NCBI RefSeq assembly: GCF_016862975.1
Contig: NZ_BONZ01000101.1
Location: forward strand, 1 to 59,480
Direction of reading: 5' to 3'
Source: Rugosimonospora africana
Lineage (GTDB): Bacteria; Actinomycetota; Actinomycetes; Mycobacteriales; Micromonosporaceae
DNA: 59,480 bases
Each line of letters opens with the position of its first letter. Position 1 is the first letter of the stretch. The translations under genes were made by a program, and so were the position numbers. This document shows, in pieces, positions 52,187 through 59,480 of the stretch. The notes under the pieces were generated by a model, which worked only from the letters and a program-made list of their open reading frames with translations, was not told the DNA's origin and made no database searches.

Positions 52187-55177
52187 CTATTTCACGGTGA
52201 AGGTGACCTGGAGGCGCGAGTCGCGGGAGGACGAGCCGACGGAGACCGTGCGGCTGCCCGTTCCGAGCGTCCACTTTCCGGCCGTGGTGGACCAGGACGA
52301 CAGTTGCTCCGCGGTCGCGTGCACGGTGACGGACTGCGACGCGCCGGGCGCGAGGGTCACCCGGTCAAACCCGATCAGCTTGCGTACCGCCTGCTGGACG
52401 CTCGACGGCAGGTCCGGCGATGCGCCGAGGTAGACCTGCGGACTCTCCGAACCCTTGCGGGAACCGGTGTTCTTCACGGTGAAGCTCACATCGATCCCGC
52501 CGGCCTTGTCGGCGCTGACCTTCAGCTTGGAGTAGCCGAAACTGGTGTAGGACAGCCCGTACCCGAACGGGAAAAGCGGCGTGACGCCCTTCGCGTCGTA
52601 CCAGCGGTAGCCCTCGTCGATCCCGTTGACCGCCATGCCGGTGATGGTCCGGTAGCTGGCGGTCGCGCCGGCGAGGTACTTGCTCGGTCCCGCGACGCCC
52701 GGGTACAGCGGGCAGTTACCGGTCGCCGAGGTGTCCGTGCAGTTCGGGTCGTACATCGGTTGCTGGTCGGCGGTTGCTGGGAAGGTGATGGGCAGCTTGC
52801 CGCCCGGGTTCGCCTTGCCGAACAGCACGTCGGCGGTCGCCTTGCCGCCTTCTTGGCCCGGGTACCACATCTCCAGGATGCCCTTGACCGACGTGGCCCA
52901 CGGCATCAGGACGGCGTCTCCGGTGTTGAGCACGACGACCGTGTTCGGGTTCGCCGCCGCGACCGCGCTGATCAGGCTGTTCTGGTAGCCCGGCAGGGTC
53001 AGCCCGGTGGCCTGGTCGGAGCCGCCCCGGTCGGAGCCCTCCTGGCCGTCGTCGTAGGCGAACACCACGACCTTCTTGGCGCTCTTCGCCGCGGTGACGG
53101 CGTTGTTGATCGCGGTGGTCTGGTTGTCCGGCGGCACCCAACGCAGCTGGACCTGGGTGGGCTGGGTACCGGCCGTCACCCGCAGGTCCAGGTGGAGCTG
53201 CTGGCCGGGGGTGAGGGTGACCGAGTAGCTGGCCTGCTGCAGCGCCGGGTTCGCCGGGTCGTGCGAGCGGGCGGCCTCGGCCAGGCCGGCGTACGAGGAG
53301 GACGGGGCGGCCGGGTACGCCGCGACGTTGATCCGGCGCTGGGTGGTGGTCAGGCCGTCGACGAACAACTGCGAGCCGGCCTGGTTCTGCACGAATACCT
53401 TGAGCTGCCAGCCGGTACCGCCCGGGTTGCTCGGCGCGGTGAGCAGGCCGGACCAGCGCCACGCCGTACCGGCCGGCAGGGTGGACGATCCGGTGTAGTT
53501 CACGGTCGGGTCGAGCCGGTCGGGAGCCGCGTCGCTGCCGGTGTAGAGCACCGGCTGCGCCCCGGAGGCGACGGCCGACGTGGTGATCTGCTGGCGCACC
53601 AGGCCGGGCTGGCCGGCGAAGGCCGCGTCGGCCGGGGTCAGCGTCCAGTTCGGGTACGCGTCGGCCGGGTTCGGGGCGGTCAGCGCAGTGGACGGGACGA
53701 CCGTGCCGTCGAGGTCGTACCCGGGTTGGTAGGACAGCGCGGCGCCGGAGCCGGCCTGGGCCGCCAGAGCCGAGTACGGGCTGGCGGAGCCGTCGTACGG
53801 GGTCACGTGGGCGCTACCGCCGCCGCCGTAGTACGACGCGATGGCGGTCGGGCCCATCACCACGACCCCACCCGCCTTGGCCTTCAGGTCGGCGTTGGTC
53901 AGCGGCAGGATCTGGTCGCCGTTCTTCAGCAGGGTCGCGCTGTCCTCGGCGATGGACTGGGCGCTGGCGGCCGCCGAGTCCTTGAGGTTGGCCAGGTCGG
54001 GTCGCGCCGGTACCCACGGGGTGGGCGTACCGGTGAAGTGCGACCCGTACTGGGTGCCCTCCAACAGGTCGGCCTGGTTCATCGTGGACAGGATGTGGAA
54101 CACGGCGGTGTCCAGCGCCTGCTTCCACTGTGCGCCGGAGATCGCCGGGTAGGCCGGGTAGTCGGCGGTGGCCGCCACGGCCGGGGTACCGTTCGCCACC
54201 GCCGCGGCCAGGGTCGCGTCGGAGAAGAACGAGGGGCTGGGCTGCTGGATGTCCGTACCGTTGACCAGGTCGGTCGTCTGGTGCACGGCGCCCCAGTCGG
54301 ACTGCACGAAGCCGGTGAACGCCAGCTGCTGGCGCAGGATCGTGATCAGGGTGTCGTTGTCGCCGCACCCGGTGAGGTCGTTGATCCGGTTGTACGAGCA
54401 CATGACGGAGCCGGCGCCGGCCCGGATGCCCGCCTCGAACGCGACCAACTCGGTCTCGTGCAGCGTCTGGTCGTCGATGGTGACACTGGTCGAGTTGCGC
54501 CCGTTCTCGAAGTCGTTCTCGATGTAGTGCTTCAGCTCGGTGACCAGTCCCTGGCTTTGCGCGCCGGTGACCTCACCGGCGGCCAACTGGCCGGCGAGGT
54601 ACGGGTCCTCGCCCAGGGTCTCGAAGTTGCGCCCGCCGGTCGGGTAGTTCACCTCGTTGATCATCGGGCCGAGCCACACGTCCTCACCGGTCGCGCGTCC
54701 CGCTGCGCCCACCGTCCGGCCGAACGTCGCGGCCGCCGCGGTGTCGAACGACGCGGCCAGGCCGACCGGCGCCGGCATCGCCGTCTCGACGTGACTGAGC
54801 CGGATGCCGGCCGGACCGTCGGTCATCCGCAGCGGGGGGATGCCCAGGCGTGGTACGCCGGGGATCCAGCCGGCCTGGCCGACGCAGCCGAGCGGGAGCG
54901 TGGTCGCGCAGGTGGTGTCGGACGAGCCGTGCACCATGCCGGTCTCTTCCGGCAGGGTCAACTGCGAGACCAGCTTGAGCATGTCGGAGTCGGTGAGGGT
55001 GCCCTGGCCCCAGGCCGAGCCGGCCTGCGAGCTGGCGGCGGCCGAGTTGAGCGTGGGGACCATCGCGGACACGACGACCAGGCACGCGGCGGCGATTCCG
55101 GCACGCCGTAGCCGCCCTGGTCGCGGTGAGCGGCGGAGGGGAGGTGGTGACGCGGAGGTTGTCTGAGTGGAAGACAC
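52187..55177 (-). CDS. Secreted GH3 glycoside hydrolase with PA14-like insert
   Basis: 996 residues from GTG 55177 (GGGAGAA upstream). Signal peptide about 1-48. GH3 N-terminal barrel: IPPLRMTDGPAGIR, ELKHYIENDFENGR, GFVQSDWGAVH with nucleophile Asp294. The GH3 C-terminal sandwich is interrupted by a PA14-like beta domain (about 520-640; QPVLYTGSDAAP, SQLFVDGLTTTQRR), then resumes with VVVFAYDDGQEGSDRGG and EMWYPGQEGGKATADVLFGK. A fibronectin-III-like domain closes it (FPFGYGLSYTSFGYSKLKVS). Likely a beta-glucosidase or related exo-enzyme on plant or fungal glycans; PA14 inserts often shape substrate choice. No transporter or LacI regulator adjacent. Confidence 0.92.
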   Translation of the reverse strand: MSSTQTTSASPPPLRRSPRPGRLRRAGIAAACLVVVSAMVPTLNSAAASSQAGSAWGQGTLTDSDMLKLVSQLTLPEETGMVHGSSDTTCATTLPLGCVGQAGWIPGVPRLGIPPLRMTDGPAGIRLSHVETAMPAPVGLAASFDTAAAATFGRTVGAAGRATGEDVWLGPMINEVNYPTGGRNFETLGEDPYLAGQLAAGEVTGAQSQGLVTELKHYIENDFENGRNSTSVTIDDQTLHETELVAFEAGIRAGAGSVMCSYNRINDLTGCGDNDTLITILRQQLAFTGFVQSDWGAVHQTTDLVNGTDIQQPSPSFFSDATLAAAVANGTPAVAATADYPAYPAISGAQWKQALDTAVFHILSTMNQADLLEGTQYGSHFTGTPTPWVPARPDLANLKDSAAASAQSIAEDSATLLKNGDQILPLTNADLKAKAGGVVVMGPTAIASYYGGGGSAHVTPYDGSASPYSALAAQAGSGAALSYQPGYDLDGTVVPSTALTAPNPADAYPNWTLTPADAAFAGQPGLVRQQITTSAVASGAQPVLYTGSDAAPDRLDPTVNYTGSSTLPAGTAWRWSGLLTAPSNPGGTGWQLKVFVQNQAGSQLFVDGLTTTQRRINVAAYPAAPSSSYAGLAEAARSHDPANPALQQASYSVTLTPGQQLHLDLRVTAGTQPTQVQLRWVPPDNQTTAINNAVTAAKSAKKVVVFAYDDGQEGSDRGGSDQATGLTLPGYQNSLISAVAAANPNTVVVLNTGDAVLMPWATSVKGILEMWYPGQEGGKATADVLFGKANPGGKLPITFPATADQQPMYDPNCTDTSATGNCPLYPGVAGPSKYLAGATASYRTITGMAVNGIDEGYRWYDAKGVTPLFPFGYGLSYTSFGYSKLKVSADKAGGIDVSFTVKNTGSRKGSESPQVYLGASPDLPSSVQQAVRKLIGFDRVTLAPGASQSVTVHATAEQLSSWSTTAGKWTLGTGSRTVSVGSSSRDSRLQVTFTVK

Positions 55178-55989
55178 GGTCGGTTCTCCCTATGGTCGAT
55201 GCGGAGCCGGGGGCTCCGCGAATTCAGGGCCGCCAGGCTCGCCCGGTTTGTGGGTGAGCCGGGTCAAGCGGTCCCGGGGGAACGGGTGCGGACGGCGCCA
55301 GGGCCATACCGCGCAGGCCGGGGCCGGGGCCGGGCAGTGGTCTGGGCCGGGCAGTGGTCTGGGCTGGGCAGTGGTCTGGGGGCGGGTCCGACACTGGCTG
55401 GGGGTGGGCCGTCCCGGGTGCGGGCACACCCGGTGACCAACGGTCGACCGGCGGCGGATCAGGCGAGGTGCCCGGCGATACCGGGCTGGAACATCGCACC
55501 GCTGGTGCCTCGCCGACCTGGCCGGAGGTGCGACGAAGCTTTGTTGTGTGCCAGAACATATTGCGATCGATTGCCTCAGCGCAAGTATTCGAGAGAGTTA
55601 GATTTGTTGTTGCGGGTAACAATTCCGCAACGCGTCCGTAACCGGCAGATCGGGCTTTCTCGTGGCGGAGCGTGCCTTGACCCGAAACTCAGCGGCGGCA
55701 TAGCGTCGATCGGGTCCGGGGCGCCGCTCCGGGCTTGAAATTCGGCACTCGGGTCGGCCGGACCGGAGGGCCACCCAGTTGTTCGTGCCTCGACCGGGCA
55801 AGTCGAGGCCGGGCGCTGGCTGGCCGCGGGTCCGTGGCCTGCCCGGCGGAACTCGGGCGAGTGCCGGACCGGCGCGTACCCGCGGCCAGGCTCACCCCAA
55901 CGTGTTCTCGGGGGGCGCGGCCGGAGCCGGTTTGTGGGGGAGCCGGTCTTGTGGGGGGCCGGTCTTGTGGCGGGCGAGCACCCCCGACG
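55178..55989. other. 812-base intergenic region between two minus-strand genes
   Basis: No convincing gene. Contains three 17-bp repeats (55331-55381), a low-GC stretch (about 55535-55640) with a GTTGCGG/CCGCAAC inverted repeat (55609-55615 and 55625-55631, 9-base spacer), and repeats of GCCGGTCTTGTGGGG near 55925-55975 just past the SARP stop. The low-GC part probably holds the promoter of the GH3 gene. Confidence 0.6.
55331..55381. repeat. 17-bp tandem repeat, three copies
   Basis: Units at 55331, 55348 and 55365 (CGGGCAGTGGTCTGGGC, the third with first base T and last base G). About 155-205 bases upstream of the GH3 start. Confidence 0.85.
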
Positions 55990-58900
55990 TCACCCCTCGG
56001 CGACGCCGGGCAACTCGCGCCAGGTGTCGACGGTCGCTGCCAGGCCCGCCCGGTACGCCTCGTCGAAACCGGTATCACCGAGCGCGTCCCGGGCCGCCGC
56101 GGCCACCCTTTCATCGTCCACAATGGACAGATCGCGGATCCCCCGTACCCCGGCGCTGGCGCCGAGCAGCGTAGCGGCCGTGACGGGGTCGCCGCCGTAC
56201 AGGGAGAGGTCGGCACCGGCGACGAGGACCACCCCGGTCACCGGGGCGTCGACCGAGCTGGTCGCCGCGGCCACCGCCTCCGCGTACCGGGCCCGGGCGG
56301 CGGGCAGGTCCCCGTCGGCCAGGGCGAGGTGGGTCCGGGCGGCGGCGATCACCGCGCGCAGCTGGGGGGCAACGGTGCGGTTCCCGGCGAACCGCGCCGC
56401 GTTGGCCAGCTCGGACCGGGCCAGCGGCAGGTCCCCGTCGAGCCGGGCCAGGTCGCCGGTCACGTGCCCGGCCATTCCCCGGGGCTCGGGCAGGCCGAGG
56501 CGCTGTGCGTTGCGCCGCGCCCGGGCCAGTTGCTCGCGCGCCCCGTCCCGGTCACCCCGCAGCCACAGGGCGCGGGCCAACTGGGTCAGGGACTGGACCT
56601 CCTCCTCGGGACCGCCCAACTCGGCGATCGCCGCCACCGCCTGCCTCCAGCAGGCCGTCGCCTCCGCGAAGTCGCCCCGCCACAGGGCGAAGGTCCCCAG
56701 GGTGCCGGTGGCGAACGAGATGCCCCACCGTTCGCCCAGCGCGCGGTACCGCTCCAGCGCGGCACGGATGTCGGCCTCCGCGTCGATGTGCGAGTGACCG
56801 TAGTTCAGCGCGAGATGTGCCCGGATCATCAGGGCGGTCCCGCCGAGCCACGGAAACGGGTCGTCCACCAGCGCGTCCAGGGCCGCCACGGACGTCGGCC
56901 TGCCAGCCTCCCACGAGTTCTCGAACACGTGCGCCAGCGGGCCGATCAGCCGGATCAACGGGTGCCCCGGATCCGGTATCCGTTCGGCCAGCCGCCCGGC
57001 CTCCCGGAACCAGCCCAGTGCTGCCTCCGCGCTGTACCGGCTGTCCACGGCCAGCAGGGCACCCAGCGTGTACGCGGCGACCCGGGACTCCTCGGGTACC
57101 GCGTCGGGCTTCTCCTCGGCCGGGCCGGGAAGCGACAGTACCGCGCTGGACAGCTCGGCGCCCTCGATCTTGTGCCCGCGCAACCACCAGTACAGGCCGA
57201 GCGAAGCGACGAACCGGTACGCGCTGCGCGTGTCGCCGGCCGCGACCGTGCCGCGTACCGCGGCCTGCAGGTTGTCGTGGTCGGCACTCAGCCGGGCCAA
57301 CCACGCCAACTGTTCGGCGGTCAGCAGGTGATGCTCGGCGTTCTCGGCCAGTTCCAGGAAGTATCCGGCGTGGGCCCGCTGTGCCGCGTCCAGCTCGCCC
57401 GCCTCGACCAGCCGGTCGTGACCGTACGCCTTGATGATCTCCAGCATCTGGTACCGCGGCGTCCCGGTGTCCTCGCGCATCTCCAGCAGTGACTTGTCCA
57501 CCAGCGCGGCCAGCAGGTCGAGCACCCGGTCGGTGGCGACCAGGTCGTCGGCGCAGACCCGCTCGACGGCCTCCAGCGTCGCGCCGCCGGCGAACACCGA
57601 CAGCCGCCGCCACAGCGTCCGCTCCGCGTCGTCGAGCAGATCCCAGCTCCATCCCACGACGGCGGCGAGCGTCTGGTGGCGGGCCAGTGCGGTGCGGTTG
57701 CCGCCGGTCAGCAACCGGAACCGGTCGTCGAGGCGGGACGCGACCTGCTCCGGCGTCATGGCGTTCAACCTGGCCGCGGCCAGCTCGATCGCCAGCGGCA
57801 TCCCGTCCAGCGCTCGGCAGATGCGGGTCACCGCCAGCGCGTTGCCGGCGTTGACCTCGAATCCGGGCCGCACCGCCCGGGCCCGCTGGGCGAGCAGGCG
57901 CACCGACGCGTACCCAGTCACCAGCGCCGGCTGCGCGGACTCCGGTGGCAGGGCCAACGGCTGCACCGGGCGGAGCATCTCGCCGCCGATGCTCAACGGT
58001 TCCCGGCTGGTGGCCAGGAGCGTCACCCGGGGGCAGTCGCTCAGGATGCGATCGGCCAGCGTCGCCGCGGCGTCGATGAGGTGCTCGCAGTTGTCGAGTA
58101 CGAGCAGGGCATGTTTGTCCGACAGCGCGGCGACCAGCCGGTCGACCGGATCGCCGGACTCCTCGACCGGGGCCACCATGCGTGATCCCGCGCCGCGGGC
58201 GAGCTGCCGCAGTCCGAGCGCGTCGAGCGTGGCCGGGGCGACCTCGGCGGGGTCGGTGACCGGGGCCAACTCCACCAGCCACACGCCGTCCGGCATGGCG
58301 TCCAGTTGCCCGCGGGCCGCGGCGCTGGCCAACCGGGTCTTGCCCGCGCCGCCCGGCCCGGTCAGCGTGGTCATCCGGTGGGCGCGCAACAGCTTGCCGA
58401 CCTGGGCGAGGTCGTCTTCCCGCCCGATCAGGTCGGTGCGTTCGGCGCGAAGGTTGGTCCTGGCCGGCTCTCCGGCCGCGACGGCCGCGCCCGGCTCCGC
58501 GCCGGAGCCCGGCCCGGCGGGCCGCACCGCCCGCCCGGCCTCCGGTTCGGGACGCGACATCGCCCGGCCGGCAGCGGATTGCGGCACCGTCCGGCCGGCC
58601 TCGGGCTGGGGGCGTGGCACCGCGGGGCTGGCCGCCGGCTGGGAGCGCGGCGCTGTGGGCCGGCCAGCCTCCGCCTGCGGGCGCGGCACCGCCCGGGCCG
58701 TGTCCGGCTCGGCGCGCAGCATCGCCACATGCAGCGAGGCCAGTTCGGCGGAGGGCTGCACCCCCAACTGATCGACGATCCGGCGGCGGGTCCGCTCGTA
58801 CACCTCCAGCGCCTCGGCGCGCCTGCCGGCCGCATCCAGCGCCCGGATGAACAGGGCGACCAGGGGCTCCCGGAGCGGGTGCGCGGCGACCAGACCGTCC

Positions 58901-59433
58901 AGCTCCGCGACCAGCCCGGCATCCGAACCGAGCCGCAGATCGGCGTCGACCCGATCCTGGATCGCGGTCAGCCGGAGCTCGTCCAGCCGCACGATGGTCG
59001 CCCGGGCGAAGTCGGCGCGGGCGACGTCGGCCAGCGCCGGCCCGCGCCACAGCGCCAGTGCCTCGCGCAGCATGGCGGCCGCGTCGGCCGGATCGTCTCG
59101 CAGGCGGGACCGCCCGGCCGCGGCGAGCCGCTCGAACCGGACGAGGTCCACCCGGTCGGGTTCGAGGTCGAGCTGGTACCCGCCCGGCTGCGGTACCACG
59201 ACGATCCCGGGTACGGCCCGCCGCAGCCGGGACACGAGCGTCTGGAGGGCGTTGCCCGCCCCGGCCGGCGGCTGGTCGCCCCACAGCGCCTCGACGAGCC
59301 GGTCGGTGCCGACGACCCGGGACGGGGCGAGCGCGAGCAGGATCAGCAGTGCGCGCAGGCGGGCACCGGCGACCGGTACCAGTTCACCGGCGCCGGTACG
59401 GACCTCCAGCGGACCGAGCGCGCCAACCTGCAC
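55990..59433 (-). CDS. AfsR-like SARP regulator (BTAD, NB-ARC, TPR)
   Basis: 1147 residues from GTG 59433 (GGGGGC upstream; begins (M)QVGALGPLEVRTG, the family start; frame open to 59463). Winged-helix DNA-binding domain about 1-85 (VGTDRLVEALWGDQPPAGAG, LQTLVSRLRRAV). Bacterial transcriptional activation domain about 90-240 (EALALWRGPALADV, ALEVYERTRRRIVDQLGVQP). A linker with repeated RPQ/E-x-EAGR units spans about 245-330. NB-ARC ATPase: TTLTGPGGAGKTRLASAAAR (Walker A), ALLVLDNCEHLID (Walker B), GMPLAIELAAARL. C-terminal TPR-like helices (about 690-1140). A large ATP-dependent activator; SARPs often switch on secondary metabolism, but no biosynthetic cluster is visible in this window. Confidence 0.93.
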   Translation of the reverse strand: MQVGALGPLEVRTGAGELVPVAGARLRALLILLALAPSRVVGTDRLVEALWGDQPPAGAGNALQTLVSRLRRAVPGIVVVPQPGGYQLDLEPDRVDLVRFERLAAAGRSRLRDDPADAAAMLREALALWRGPALADVARADFARATIVRLDELRLTAIQDRVDADLRLGSDAGLVAELDGLVAAHPLREPLVALFIRALDAAGRRAEALEVYERTRRRIVDQLGVQPSAELASLHVAMLRAEPDTARAVPRPQAEAGRPTAPRSQPAASPAVPRPQPEAGRTVPQSAAGRAMSRPEPEAGRAVRPAGPGSGAEPGAAVAAGEPARTNLRAERTDLIGREDDLAQVGKLLRAHRMTTLTGPGGAGKTRLASAAARGQLDAMPDGVWLVELAPVTDPAEVAPATLDALGLRQLARGAGSRMVAPVEESGDPVDRLVAALSDKHALLVLDNCEHLIDAAATLADRILSDCPRVTLLATSREPLSIGGEMLRPVQPLALPPESAQPALVTGYASVRLLAQRARAVRPGFEVNAGNALAVTRICRALDGMPLAIELAAARLNAMTPEQVASRLDDRFRLLTGGNRTALARHQTLAAVVGWSWDLLDDAERTLWRRLSVFAGGATLEAVERVCADDLVATDRVLDLLAALVDKSLLEMREDTGTPRYQMLEIIKAYGHDRLVEAGELDAAQRAHAGYFLELAENAEHHLLTAEQLAWLARLSADHDNLQAAVRGTVAAGDTRSAYRFVASLGLYWWLRGHKIEGAELSSAVLSLPGPAEEKPDAVPEESRVAAYTLGALLAVDSRYSAEAALGWFREAGRLAERIPDPGHPLIRLIGPLAHVFENSWEAGRPTSVAALDALVDDPFPWLGGTALMIRAHLALNYGHSHIDAEADIRAALERYRALGERWGISFATGTLGTFALWRGDFAEATACWRQAVAAIAELGGPEEEVQSLTQLARALWLRGDRDGAREQLARARRNAQRLGLPEPRGMAGHVTGDLARLDGDLPLARSELANAARFAGNRTVAPQLRAVIAAARTHLALADGDLPAARARYAEAVAAATSSVDAPVTGVVLVAGADLSLYGGDPVTAATLLGASAGVRGIRDLSIVDDERVAAAARDALGDTGFDEAYRAGLAATVDTWRELPGVAEG

Positions 59434-59480
59434 GCCCCCGATTCTGCCCGGTTGCCCGCGCACACCGGGGCGCGCCGTTA

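Noticed and set aside
55331-55381. 17-bp repeats as replication-origin iterons
   Set aside because: No Rep or DnaA gene and no DnaA boxes; surroundings are chromosomal metabolism genes.
55735-57492. A 585-residue plus-strand frame starting in the intergenic region
   Set aside because: Mostly antisense to the SARP gene and without recognisable domain or ribosome-binding site.
56552-59284. A 910-residue minus-strand frame inside the SARP gene
   Set aside because: Same strand, different frame from a gene with clear BTAD/NB-ARC motifs; no motifs of its own.

Overview
The window is high-GC DNA (about 70 percent by eye) with GTG and TTG starts, many 4-base ATGA/GTGA/TTGA gene overlaps and dense coding on both strands. 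It carries a mycosin protease, three ECF sigma factors (two of the SigE family), an AfsR-like SARP regulator and LCP, GH25 and GH3 proteins. This is an actinobacterial chromosome. Micromonosporaceae or a close relative is my best guess, from gene style only. I found no rRNA, tRNA, CRISPR array, transposase or phage gene, so it reads as ordinary chromosome with some lineage-specific islands.

Layout. 1-8 kb: a cut-off secreted GH25 muramidase, a DUF1963 protein, an APH-type phosphotransferase, a DinB-like/ECF-SnoaL sigma pair, an SMI1/KNR4 protein, a SnoaL-like protein and a NarL-type two-component system. The last is divergent from an ABC-2 export pair (8.1-9.9 kb). 9.9-16.1 kb: a membrane-anchored PstS-like protein, an LCP ligase, then a thiamine-precursor ECF transporter operon (YkoE, double ATPase, EcfT) led by a clear TPP riboswitch. 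16.2-21 kb: a long acyl-CoA dehydrogenase, a YjbR protein and a secreted DNRLRE/Ig-like protein. 21-27 kb: an orphan mycosin coupled to a membrane protein, a SigE/membrane-protein pair with internal repeats, an ArsR regulator and small genes. 27-36 kb: glycyl-tRNA synthetase, secreted GDSL lipase, a second SigE pair, short XdhC, HrpA helicase and a universal stress protein.

36.5-39.3 kb holds the most unusual unit. A hexapeptide-repeat protein with an M15-peptidase-like (DUF5715-like) domain sits one base before a class II asparagine-synthetase-like amidotransferase. 39.3-48.1 kb is mostly housekeeping: dusB, ppdK, VOC protein, AI-2E family transporter, dGTPase and a ferredoxin-reductase-like flavoprotein. 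The intergenic DNA here is rich: a 59-bp tandem duplication, a LacI-type palindrome and two mutually exclusive hairpins. 48.2-59.5 kb: a paralogue of the 19-kb secreted protein, an orphan XRE regulator with operator-like palindromes, a YjbR-MarR-unknown operon, a secreted GH3 glycosidase with a PA14-like insert, an 812-base gap with repeats and a low-GC island, and a large SARP/NB-ARC/TPR regulator.

The strongest functional links visible in the sequence are the riboswitch-controlled thiamine transporter, the sigma/partner pairs, the two-component/ABC locus and the 36.5-39.3 kb cassette. Start codons were moved from the longest frame where a ribosome-binding site, family start or gene overlap argued for it. 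These choices are noted in each entry.
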